From the NCBI GenBank assembly GCA_023433835.1, contig JAEYTW010000558.1, positions 1 to 17,413 on the forward strand: a stretch of 17,413 bases of DNA, read 5' to 3'. This DNA comes from Pseudomonadota bacterium (lineage in GTDB: Bacteria > Pseudomonadota > Alphaproteobacteria > Ferrovibrionales > Ferrovibrionaceae). This document shows positions 7,087-13,061 of the stretch, in pieces (the stretch's first letter is position 1; each line of letters begins with the position of its first letter). The position numbers and the translations under genes are program-made. The notes below the pieces were generated by a model that saw only the letters and a program-made list of their open reading frames with translations, had not been told where the DNA came from and ran no database searches.

Positions 7087-7272
7087 CCTCTTAGGCTTAG
7101 GGCAATGCGCAAAGGTCAGCGCCGGCCGCGCGGGTCAGGCGAACGGGCGAACGGGCGAACGGGCGGACGAGCGGGCGCGCGTCGTCGGGGCCAGCCGCGA
7201 GGCTGGCGAAGGTGGCGGGGATCAATCGGCGATGGACAGCTTTGCCCCGGCGGCCGTCGCGGCGGCTGTCGG
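7087..7272. repeat. intergenic interval with octamer repeats and a GNRA-loop hairpin
   Basis: Between the membrane protein gene and the PC4-like gene, GAACGGGC occurs three times in tandem at 7141-7164, followed by a degenerate copy (GGACGAGCGGGC). A perfect hairpin GCCAGCC-GCGA-GGCTGGC lies at 7190-7207, with a stable GNRA-type tetraloop. No T-run follows on either strand, so a classical intrinsic terminator is not supported. I see no coding sequence here. Confidence 0.5.
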
Positions 7273-7446
7273 TCAGTGGCGGCCGAGCGCGTCGGCTATG
7301 AGGTAGACGCCCAGCGCGGCGAGCACCGCGGCCAGCACCAGGCCGAGGCGGCGGGGCAAGACAGGTCGCTTGCGGCCCGGGTCGGCCACTACGGCGCCGC
7401 TGGCCAGCGCCAACAGCCCAACGACGACGGACAGCACCGTCACCAT
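7273..7446 (-). CDS. small two-helix membrane protein
   Basis: 57 residues from the ATG at 7446, with a GTG one codon later. Two hydrophobic segments are clear: VLSVVVGLLALASGAVVA (residues 4-21) and LGLVLAAVLAALGVYLIA (34-51), joined by a positively charged loop (DPGRKRPVLPRR). The positive-inside rule puts the loop in the cytoplasm. The ribosome binding site is weak and the gene is only 73 bases after the AntA/KilAC gene. Size and topology are compatible with a holin-like or superinfection-exclusion protein, but no family is recognised and its place in an early operon argues against a holin. Confidence 0.5.
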   Translation of the reverse strand: MVTVLSVVVGLLALASGAVVADPGRKRPVLPRRLGLVLAAVLAALGVYLIADALGRH

Positions 7447-7519
7447 CACGGGCACCGCGCAGCAGCCGCGGCCGCGCGGGACTGTGCGACGGCACCCGCA
7501 ACCCCGGCCGTCGACCTGG

Positions 7520-8302
7520 TCACGATCTGCCGCCCATGCGCTGGGCGAGGATGGCGAGCCCGGCCGCGGTGACGCGCACCTGCGTGAAGTTGCGCGATTC
7601 CTGGCCGGTGCGGCCGACCGTCGTTGTCTTGTGTTCCAGCCAGCCCGCCGAGATTTTCGCCTGATAGGCCCGATCCTCGGCCGAACCGGCGCGGCGATAG
7701 AGCCAGCCGTTGCGACGCAGATAGGTGAACAGATCCTTGGGACGGACCTGCAGCAGCTTGGCGGCATCGGTGATGCAGTGGCTTCCCGCCCCGGCGGCGA
7801 GGCGTCGCAGCGCGTCGGCCTCGGGCTTGAGCGCCGCGACCTGGCCCTCAAGCGCCAACTGCCGATCGGATGCGCCCAACAGCAGCTGCCGCAAGGTGGC
7901 GGGATCGTTCAGCAGCCGCGCGGCATCCATCGCCGGCCCGGCCTTCGCCTGGCGCTCGCATTCGATGAAATAATCGCGGACCTCGAAACCCTTCTCCGTA
8001 CCGCTCAACATGCTGATGTGCTTGGCAGCATCGAGCGACAGCACGTACTCGACCGCCGGCCGCCCGGTCCCCGACTTTTCACCCATTTGGGTGAAAACCT
8101 CGTAGTCGCGGCCCTGGACCAGCCGGGCGCGCTTGACCTGCACCTTTGCCCAGCTCGTGAAATCCTTCGCCACGCCGAGGAAGGCATAAAGCTGGCGCGC
8201 GTCGACGGTCCGCACCGTCTGGCCACCGATCGACCCGGGGCCGATCTCCACCAGCGCCGGCAGCCCTGCGGCGGCCTGGCCGGGCGTCCCCGCCGCGGTC
8301 AC
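7520..8302 (-). CDS. AntA/KilAC-type phage antirepressor or regulator
   Basis: 260 residues from a GTG at 8302 that overlaps the previous stop (GTGA). Residues 34-118 are an AntA/AntB domain: VDARQLYAFLGVAKDFTSWA, GRDYEVF, RPAVEYVLSLDAAKHISML and RDYFIECER. Residues 150-256 match the phage antirepressor C-terminal (KilAC/ANT) domain: ITDAAKLLQVRPKDLFTYL, RNGWLYRR, then QVRVTAAGLAILAQRM. A short helical linker with LEGQVAALKPEADAL joins them. Such proteins bind DNA or repressors and control induction or late switching. Its position just after the AlpA-like gene, behind an operator array, fits a regulatory role. The exact target cannot be read from sequence. Confidence 0.85.
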   Translation of the reverse strand: MTAAGTPGQAAAGLPALVEIGPGSIGGQTVRTVDARQLYAFLGVAKDFTSWAKVQVKRARLVQGRDYEVFTQMGEKSGTGRPAVEYVLSLDAAKHISMLSGTEKGFEVRDYFIECERQAKAGPAMDAARLLNDPATLRQLLLGASDRQLALEGQVAALKPEADALRRLAAGAGSHCITDAAKLLQVRPKDLFTYLRRNGWLYRRAGSAEDRAYQAKISAGWLEHKTTTVGRTGQESRNFTQVRVTAAGLAILAQRMGGRS

Positions 8303-8544
8303 GCCGCACCGCCTTCCGGCCCATCGCCCGAGGCCTCGGGCAGCGGCTTCCGCCCGGCCGCCTCGGCCTGTTCCAGCCACGCCACGAGGGTCGATCGGCG
8401 AGCGCAGAGCAGCCCGCCAATCTTGAACGTCGGCATGCTGCCCGTCTCGGCGAGATATCGAGCCCGGCGCTCGGTCATTCCAAGGAACTGCCCGATCGCG
8501 CGCGCCCCGCTCAGCAGGTCGGCGGTTTGCGGGGTATCACCCAT
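8299..8544 (-). CDS. AlpA/excisionase-like helix-turn-helix protein
   Basis: 81 residues. The ATG at 8544 has an excellent AGAGGAGAA seven bases upstream; the frame is open further up, but that part overlaps the operator repeats. Residues 9-56 form a winged HTH of the HTH_17/AlpA kind: LLSGARAIGQFLGMTERRARYLAETGSMPTFKIGG (9-43) followed by ARRSTLVAWLEQ (48-59). Members act as excisionases or as small transcription factors in prophages. It is the first gene of module B and lies about 200 bases from the module junction, where an xis-like gene would be expected, yet no integrase gene is in the window. Its stop is coupled to the next gene. Confidence 0.82.
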   Translation of the reverse strand: MGDTPQTADLLSGARAIGQFLGMTERRARYLAETGSMPTFKIGGLLCARRSTLVAWLEQAEAAGRKPLPEASGDGPEGGAA

Positions 8545-8579
8545 GTGCTTCTCCTCTGGTACTGCCCTTGAGCGGGCGG

Positions 8580-8616
8580 GTTCATGCGAACAGTTCATGC
8601 GAACATCCATGCGAAC
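8580..8616. promoter_or_regulatory. operator array GTTCATGCGAAC x3
   Basis: Three adjacent 12-bp sites: GTTCATGCGAAC at 8580-8591, GTTCATGCGAAC at 8593-8604 and ATCCATGCGAAC at 8605-8616. The first two are partial palindromes (GTTC/GAAC arms). Centre-to-centre spacing is 12-13 bp, close to one helical turn. They lie 36-72 bases upstream of the first gene of the module B operon, the usual place for repressor or autoregulator operators. Confidence 0.65.
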
Positions 8617-8646
8617 CGGGGCCGCCGGCTAACTTTGTAAGTGCCT

Positions 8647-8680
8647 GTTAACGTTGGGCTTGTGATTGTTAACGTTGGGC
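8647..8680. promoter_or_regulatory. 21-bp-spaced direct repeats in the module B control region
   Basis: GTTAACGTTGGGC occurs at 8647-8659 and again at 8668-8680, an exact 21-bp offset (two helical turns). Each copy contains the palindrome GTTAAC. The surrounding sequence is less GC-rich than the genes and contains promoter-like hexamers for the minus strand (TTAACA), but I cannot fix a -35/-10 pair. The repeats could be binding sites for an excisionase/integrase or for a transcription factor. Confidence 0.5.
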
Positions 8681-10375
8681 GACCCGCTGGCACAGAAAGG
8701 GGGCCGGAAACGGCCCCCTTGATGCATTCAAGTCGTTGATAAATATGACAATTATTCCCATAGGACCAAATTCGTATGCTTGCTGGGTGAAATGGCCCCC
8801 CGAGTCGAAGCAGGCGCATTCCACCACGAAGGGCCGGCCGTCGGCCCTGAGCCAGCGACGTCGCAGGTATTCGTCGACGCGCGCCCAAAATTCCGGCTGG
8901 TTCGGATCGCCTTCGAAAACCTCGTGCGCGATGGACCAGCTTTCCTCGTCCCGGCCCCAGCCGACCACCTCGACCTCGAGGCGCGGCGTTTCCGAACCGG
9001 TCTGCATGTCGCCGGACAGCGTGAGCACCGCGACACCGTCGGGAACCTCCGCCGCGTAGACCTCGCGCCGAGCCAGCAGGGTCTCGGTCTTGATCTCCTT
9101 GCCCGCCCGGCGGCGATGGGTCCGCCCCATCTGGGTGTTCCACCAGGCCTGCTCTTTTTCCTCGTCGCCCTTCGCCTCGAGGAAGCGTTCGGCGATATCG
9201 GCCGGCTTGTCGCGCCGCCAAGGGCTGAACAGCTTGGACAGCTGGAAGCCCGCATGCTTGTTCGGCACGGCCCATGAACCGCATTTCCGGCATTTCGCGC
9301 GGTAGACCGCCCACAGCTTCGAGAACCACCAGTCCCACACCTGGTCGACCGGATCGATGTCGCGTTCGTCGGCACGGGCGCTGCGCCAGGCCTGGTCGTA
9401 TGCCGACATCGGGTCATGGCGCTCGCCGCAGCAGACGAAAGGGCGCGTCTGGTGCCAGCGGATCGTGTCGAGGGCGCGGAGGCGGTCGCCCTCCGACCAG
9501 GCGACGCCGCAAGCCTCGCAAACGATATGGGCGAGGTCGGCGGCGTGGCCGATGACGTTTCCGGCTTCGTCCAGCACCTTGTCCCAATGCACGACCTTGA
9601 AGAAGTCGGCGAGGAACTGACGGTGACCGCAATGCGGGCAGCAGAGCGAGGCCTGGCGCTGGTCGGAGGCGGCGTAGCTCTTTTCGATGCGGCTCTCGCC
9701 CTCGACCGTCGGCGAGCAGACCCGGATGCTGAGGTAATTTGCGCCGAAGCGCGCGGTGCGCTCGTCGCCGATAGTGATCGGGTCGCCTTCCCGCGTGGCC
9801 TCGTACTTGTCGATTTCGTCGTAGAGCACGACGCGGATGGGCCGCGACGCGAGATTGGTCGGCGATCCGGCGCCGACGATCGCGAGAAAGCCGCCGGGGA
9901 AGGCCTTGTAGCCGATGGTCTCGGTCGACGACCGTGTCTTGGTCCCGCCGCGCTTGGCGGTCCGCCCAGACTTCCGGGTGCCGATCCGCTCGCGCAAGAC
10001 CTTGGTCGCCTTGATCATCGGCGTGACGCGCTCTTTCGAGAACGCCTCCGCCGCCTCGTCCTTCGGCTGCACCAGCAGCATCGGGCAAGGGTCGAGGTGG
10101 GCGAAGTAGCCGAACACGCCGAGCAGCAAGCTGGTCTTCAGCAGCTGCGTCGCCGTCATGGCCGAGATGATATGCACCCCCGGTTCGGTCACGGCGAGCT
10201 GCGCGCCGCGCGCCGCCTCGACCGTCGACGTGCGCCATTTGCCGCCACCCTCCTGTTTCGGGATGCGGCGGTACTCGTCCTGCCAATCGGGGACGCTGAT
10301 CAGCGGTGGCGGCGTCAGCCCGCGCCGCCAGGCAGCCTTAAGCTCCCTCGTCTTCGTCGCTGTCGTCTTCGACAC
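8669..10375 (-). CDS. terL: phage terminase large subunit, GpA family, 3' end lost
   Basis: 568 codons from a GTG at 10375, which overlaps the small subunit by 38 bases. The motor cuts and pumps DNA into the prohead. ATPase part: a GpA-type Walker A region near 73-82 (MTATQLLKTS, Lys80) and Walker B RVVLYDEID (181-189). Zinc-ribbon-like Cys pairs are at CCPHCG (245-250), CEACG (286-290) and CRKCG (362-366). The nuclease domain begins with SGDMQTG (454-460), and DSGGHFTQQAYEF is at 524-536. After residue 536 the register is lost: the next 32 codons come from AT-rich DNA and a hairpin rather than from the expected Lys-Gly strand and C-terminal nuclease residues. Family members are usually longer (lambda gpA has 641 residues). 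The protein is therefore probably truncated and nuclease-defective. Confidence 0.88.
   Translation of the reverse strand: MSKTTATKTRELKAAWRRGLTPPPLISVPDWQDEYRRIPKQEGGGKWRTSTVEAARGAQLAVTEPGVHIISAMTATQLLKTSLLLGVFGYFAHLDPCPMLLVQPKDEAAEAFSKERVTPMIKATKVLRERIGTRKSGRTAKRGGTKTRSSTETIGYKAFPGGFLAIVGAGSPTNLASRPIRVVLYDEIDKYEATREGDPITIGDERTARFGANYLSIRVCSPTVEGESRIEKSYAASDQRQASLCCPHCGHRQFLADFFKVVHWDKVLDEAGNVIGHAADLAHIVCEACGVAWSEGDRLRALDTIRWHQTRPFVCCGERHDPMSAYDQAWRSARADERDIDPVDQVWDWWFSKLWAVYRAKCRKCGSWAVPNKHAGFQLSKLFSPWRRDKPADIAERFLEAKGDEEKEQAWWNTQMGRTHRRRAGKEIKTETLLARREVYAAEVPDGVAVLTLSGDMQTGSETPRLEVEVVGWGRDEESWSIAHEVFEGDPNQPEFWARVDEYLRRRWLRADGRPFVVECACFDSGGHFTQQAYEFGPMGIIVIFINDLNASRGPFPAPFLCQRVAQR
8697..8720 (-). 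terminator. intrinsic terminator hairpin at the module junction
   Basis: A perfect 10-bp stem (AAGGGGGCCG with CGGCCCCCTT) encloses a four-base loop, GAAA on the plus strand. On the minus strand the stem is followed by a short T-rich tail (TTTCTG), as in Rho-independent terminators. It lies inside the aberrant 3' end of the terminase frame, which supports the view that those codons are not genuine coding sequence. Confidence 0.7.
8721..8767. other. AT-rich junction segment, candidate attachment site or recombination scar
   Basis: About 47 bases containing GATGCATTCAAG, GTTGATAAATATGAC and AATTATTCCC, clearly AT-rich against GC-rich flanks. It lies exactly where family register in the large terminase ends (codon 536, bases 8768-8770) and next to the terminator that closes module B. 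A site-specific recombination core would look like this, but only one end is visible, so the matching copy cannot be compared. Confidence 0.4.
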
Positions 10376-10997
10376 CGAACTGGGGCTCCCCGCGGCTGGC
10401 CAGTTCGTCGAGGACGTAGCGTTCCAAGGCGGCCGTCAGCGCCTCTTCCGCAATCCCCAGCTCCGAGGCCAATTTCGGCGCGATCCGAGACGGCCAGCCG
10501 CGCCAGGCATCGCGCTCTGACCGTGCGGTGGTGAAAAAGATCGCCTCGGCCACCGGCAGTTCGATCAGCGCCTCGCTCTTGATCAGGAATTCGAGCGCCC
10601 GGATGCCCGCGAGGGCGTTTTCCTTGATCGTTTGGGCACTGGCGAAGGTGGTGAACTGGCCTTTCTGCAAATTGTTGAGAAATTCGACGAGCGCGGCGGC
10701 CTGACCCGGGTTTCCGACAGCGTCGGCGGCGTCCTGAGGGTCTGATGACGCCAATTCGGCGCCGGTTGACGCTGGTTCGCCTCCGGTTGACGGTTGACGG
10801 GGCGCGTCAACCGGCTGACGGGCGGTTGACGGGGCGTCAACCGCGTGAATATCGCGGTCGGCGAGGCTCAAAATCGACTTTTCGACGTCGATTTTACCGT
10901 CGCTAACTACTAGTAATTCCTTGGTTTTCCACTTCGCGACGGCCTGTTTTGACACCCCGTAGAGGCGTGCAAACTCGGCGAGGCTGGCCAGGGCCAT
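10338..10997 (-). CDS. terS: phage terminase small subunit, Nu1-like
   Basis: 219 residues from the ATG at 10997, preceded by GGGAGG; an upstream TTG is possible but lacks this site. Residues 3-27 are an HTH (LAEFARLYGVSKQAVAKWKTK) of the Nu1 type that recognises packaging-site DNA. Residues 51-79 are a Pro/Thr/Ser/Asp linker encoded by repeated CGGTTGACG sequences. Residues 98-205 are helical (QAAALVEFLNNLQKGQF; AQTIKENALAGIRALEFLIKSEAL; RDAWRGWPSRIAPKLASELGI) and would mediate oligomerisation. The end is acidic (DDSDEDEGA). The gene overlaps the large subunit by 38 bases. Identification relies on the HTH plus position; it is a typical lambda-type pair. Confidence 0.82.
   Translation of the reverse strand: MALASLAEFARLYGVSKQAVAKWKTKELLVVSDGKIDVEKSILSLADRDIHAVDAPSTARQPVDAPRQPSTGGEPASTGAELASSDPQDAADAVGNPGQAAALVEFLNNLQKGQFTTFASAQTIKENALAGIRALEFLIKSEALIELPVAEAIFFTTARSERDAWRGWPSRIAPKLASELGIAEEALTAALERYVLDELASRGEPQFGVEDDSDEDEGA
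10763..10843. repeat. CGGTTGACG site cluster inside terS
   Basis: Copies of CGGTTGACG lie at 10763-10771, 10784-10792, 10791-10799 and 10823-10831 in direct orientation, and as CGTCAACCG at 10805-10813 and 10835-10843. Two more inverted copies flank the start of the gene at 11009-11017 and 11016-11024. The repeats are in both orientations and at irregular spacing, so protein repetition does not explain them. They may be recognition sites of the small terminase, analogous to the R sites of lambda cosB, or recombination-prone repeats. Confidence 0.6.
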
Positions 10998-11303
10998 CGG
11001 GGACCTCCCGTCAACCGTCAACCGGGTTCGGACCCCACAGCTGGAGCCGAAACGCGGCAGGGAGCCCCCCCGCCCGACCTACCCCCCGGGGAAGGACCCG
11101 CGACCGGCCGTGAGGGCGTGGCCGTGGGGCGGCGGGCGGCCGCTGGCGGGCGGCCTACAGGGCGGGTGGGGTCGACCGGCCCATCACGCTGGCGGCGGCC
11201 TGCGGCCCTCTGGCGCGGTTGCGCGCAGGCGGGGCAAGTGATCGAGGTCGGCGCGGTGGGGATAGTCGGGCCGATCGGTCGAGATGCCGAGGCGATCGGA
11301 GGG
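10998..11303. other. non-coding interval upstream of terS, possible packaging (cos/pac) region
   Basis: About 300 bases with no supported gene. Close to terS are two CGTCAACCG sites (11009-11024). At 11065-11092 are runs of C7, C3, C6 and G4; the minus strand has enough G3 tracts to form a G-quadruplex. GCGGGCGGCC is directly repeated at 11132-11141 and 11146-11155. In lambda-like phages cos lies just upstream of the small terminase gene, so this is the expected place, but no cohesive-end sequence can be assigned by eye. Confidence 0.4.
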
Positions 11304-11377
11304 TGGAGCGGTCCGCCGGGATCGAACCGGCCTCTCTGCGCTGGCAGCGCAGGGCCCGGCCACTAGACCAGGACCGC
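11304..11377 (-). tRNA. tRNA-Gly (anticodon GCC)
   Basis: A 74-nt cloverleaf on the minus strand. The acceptor stem GCGGTCC pairs with GGACCGC; the D stem is GTCT/GGGC with a seven-base loop; the anticodon stem CTGCG/CGCAG carries loop CTGCCAG with anticodon GCC at 11345-11343; the T arm is GCCGG-TTCGATC-CCGGC. The discriminator is U and CCA is encoded at the 3' end (11306-11304). It sits between the terminase genes and a plus-strand accessory gene within phage sequence. It could be a phage-carried tRNA, or the remnant of an integration target. Confidence 0.9.
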
Positions 11378-11533
11378 GAAGGGGTGGCGGGGCGCCGAGG
11401 GATCACGCGCCCCGCCGATCGGCCGCACCGCTGCCCGAAGGCGCCGGCAGGCGGCCTGCTATCCGACGTCGATAGGTTGCACTCTGGTCCTGCTGGCTGC
11501 CACCATAAGGGTCCACAAGTGAGGAACGCGGCA
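11378..11533. promoter_or_regulatory. intergenic interval between tRNA-Gly and the Cas2-like gene
   Basis: No gene is seen. GAGGAA at 11521-11526 is the ribosome binding site of the plus-strand gene at 11534. A TTGCAC at 11477-11482 and CATAAG at 11504-11509 could be promoter hexamers, but the 21-bp spacing is too long to be convincing. The first 80 bases are GC-rich without clear structure. Confidence 0.35.
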
Positions 11534-11866
11534 ATGGCGCTGTACATCGTCAGCTTCGACGTATCGTCGAGCGAGGACAAGAAGACCGAATATGAACGCA
11601 CCAGGCAGGCGCTGACCGACGCGATCACGAAGTTTAAGTGCTGCAAGGTCCTGGAGACCGTCTACATCGTCCGAAGCGACGAAGAGTCGGAGAACGTCGG
11701 CCGCACGATCGCCAATCGCACCAGCGTGACCATCGGCACTCAGCCGCACCAGCCCTACCGCCTGATCGTCGCGCCTAAGGATCCGAAGAAACACTTTGCA
11801 GGCGAGGGCTTCCCCGACGCGGTGATTAACGAGGTCAAAGCCCTACTGGATCTCGACGGCCAGTAG
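11534..11866 (+). CDS. Cas2/SinR-like ferredoxin-fold protein (single accessory gene)
   Basis: 110 residues; the only plus-strand gene in the window. The ATG at 11534 has GAGGAA seven bases upstream. The order is strand MALYIVSFDVSS (1-12), helix EYERTRQALTDAITKF (19-34), strand CKVLETVYIVRS (37-48), helix SENVGRTIANRT, then strand PYRLIVAPKD (74-83). This is the Cas2/SinR/VapD layout, and SFDV puts an Asp (D9) at the end of strand 1, where Cas2 has its metal-binding Asp. There is no CRISPR array or cas1 nearby, so it is not an adaptation module. Its G+C is visibly lower than its neighbours, it has its own hairpin downstream and it opposes the operon: features of a moron. A defence, counter-defence or toxin-like role is possible but unproven. 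Confidence 0.6.
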   Translation: MALYIVSFDVSSSEDKKTEYERTRQALTDAITKFKCCKVLETVYIVRSDEESENVGRTIANRTSVTIGTQPHQPYRLIVAPKDPKKHFAGEGFPDAVINEVKALLDLDGQ

Positions 11867-11879
11867 GTCGGAAATGCGA

Positions 11880-11915
11880 GCGCCCGGCGGGATGGTCCCG
11901 GCCGGGCGCGGCTTT
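11880..11915 (+). terminator. terminator-like hairpin after the Cas2-like gene
   Basis: GCGCCCGGC (11880-11888) pairs with GCCGGGCGC (11901-11909), and GGGA/TCCC extends the stem inward around a TGG loop with one bulged G. GGCTTTC follows. It begins 13 bases after the stop of the plus-strand gene. The T-run is short, so efficiency is uncertain. Confidence 0.5.
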
Positions 11916-11940
11916 CAGCACGATTGATTTGTGCCATTTC

Positions 11941-11970
11941 AGGGTACCCCTGGTCAAGTACCCTTTGTGG
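11941..11970. terminator. second hairpin between convergent genes
   Basis: AGGGTAC (11941-11947) pairs with GTACCCT (11958-11964) across a ten-base loop, followed on the plus strand by TTGTGG. It lies between the ends of the Cas2-like gene and the convergent DUF6456-like gene, where a terminator would be expected. Confidence 0.4.
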
Positions 11971-11982
11971 CTCCGGCGATGG

Positions 11983-12816
11983 TCACCGACAGGATGTAGC
12001 GTCCGCGGGCGTCTCGGCGGCGATGGGTTCGCCGCTCGTCATCGCCTTGAGCACCTCCTGGGGCGACGGTGCCGTCATCATCCGGTAGTGGATGGCCAGC
12101 GCGTTGAGGCCGAGCCGCAGCTGCGTCATGCCTTCGGTCTTGGCCCGCTTTCCGGTCACGCCCTGGCGCTCCATCCAGCTGCTGGCGGTCTGCCCCATGC
12201 AGATGACATGGACGAGGCAGGGCGACAGCACGGGGCCGACGGCGGCCAGCGCGGCGTGAGTTTCCGAATGCGCCATGTTGACGAGGTCGATGGCGCTGTC
12301 GGCGCCGGGGTCGAGCGCCTCGGCATAGCGGGCGGTGATCCCCGGCGTGCTGCGCGACACCAGGAAGTCGGTCCGCAGCTCGTTGCCGGCCCGGTATTGC
12401 ACGAGGTCGATATGTTCGCTGGCGTGGTAGCGGTCGAGCGGGTCCTGCACCCGATAGCCGCGCACCGTCTGGCGCGGCGTGTTCGGCTCGCCCGGCTCGA
12501 TGATCAGGTGGCCGGCCGCATGGACGACGCCGCCCTTGGCGATGCGTTCAGGCGTCGGCCCGACCTCGTTGCGTTTGAGGTTCGCGGCCAGGTCGAACCG
12601 TGCAAGCCTGATATCCAGCGCGTGCAACTCGACGGATAGCTGCGCCGCCGTCGCGACGTCGGAATCGTACCCGTAGGCCTGGGCGTCCTGCCGCGCCTTC
12701 TTCAATCGTTGCTGCAGGTCCTCGCGCAGCCTGAGCAGGTCGGCGTTGGAAGCGTCCGGCGAGGTCGCCAGATCGGGCGGCAGCGGCTTGCGCGGCCGGT
12801 TGCGTCGATTGCTCAT
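11983..12816 (-). CDS. DUF6456-like phage protein
   Basis: 277 residues from the ATG at 12816, which has ATGGGGAT at a suitable distance; an ATG four codons upstream has its G-run too close. Residues 1-25 are basic and Pro-rich; 27-80 form a charged helix, likely coiled coil. The second half resembles the DUF6456 domain of alphaproteobacteria: YRAGNELRTDFLVSRSTPG (141-159), DSAIDLVNMAHSETHAALAAVG (173-194), LVHVICMGQTASSWMERQG (201-219) and TQLRLGLNALAIHYRM (231-246). Members of this family are often joined to HTH domains, which suggests a regulatory role; no HTH is seen here. It ends the coupled operon of module A. Family call is from pattern memory and moderate in confidence. Confidence 0.62.
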   Translation of the reverse strand: MSNRRNRPRKPLPPDLATSPDASNADLLRLREDLQQRLKKARQDAQAYGYDSDVATAAQLSVELHALDIRLARFDLAANLKRNEVGPTPERIAKGGVVHAAGHLIIEPGEPNTPRQTVRGYRVQDPLDRYHASEHIDLVQYRAGNELRTDFLVSRSTPGITARYAEALDPGADSAIDLVNMAHSETHAALAAVGPVLSPCLVHVICMGQTASSWMERQGVTGKRAKTEGMTQLRLGLNALAIHYRMMTAPSPQEVLKAMTSGEPIAAETPADATSCR

Positions 12817-12845
12817 GATGATCCCCATCCCCCAGGGTGTGCCGA

Positions 12846-13061
12846 TTACTCGGGCTGGTCGTTGTTGCGGCGGCCGTGCAGGCGGTTGGCGACGTTGCGG
12901 ATGACCTGGGCTTCCCAGGGGTCGGCCAATTCGTCCGGCCGGATGACGGCCACCCCCTGCTCACGCCAGGCCCGGCCTGCCAGCTGCTCAATCTTGACCG
13001 GCGAGGCAGCGCGGCCGACATGCTGGCCGAGGCTGGTGCGGATGCGGACATCGCCCGGCAT
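12846..13061 (-). CDS. small conserved phage protein after the replication gene
   Basis: 71 residues. The ATG at 13061 shares its A with the TGA of the DUF1376 gene (TGATG), so translation is coupled; the longer open frame above it is the shadow of that gene. The sequence has a basic N-terminus, then AGRAWREQGVAVIRPDELADPWEAQVIRNVANRLHGRR (residues 28-65, quoted in part), a pattern I associate with short phage proteins next to replication genes. No catalytic motif is present. Function unknown. Confidence 0.65.
   Translation of the reverse strand: MPGDVRIRTSLGQHVGRAASPVKIEQLAGRAWREQGVAVIRPDELADPWEAQVIRNVANRLHGRRNNDQPE

Noticed and set aside
9416..10534. Plus-strand open frame of 372 codons
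   Set aside because: It is antisense to the terminase genes and has no ribosome binding site or recognisable domain.
11155..11303. Possible short minus-strand peptide downstream of the tRNA
   Set aside because: The frame has no start codon after the tRNA and no ribosome binding site.
11534..11866. Cas2-like gene as part of a CRISPR-Cas locus
   Set aside because: No cas1, effector gene or repeat-spacer array is present in the window.
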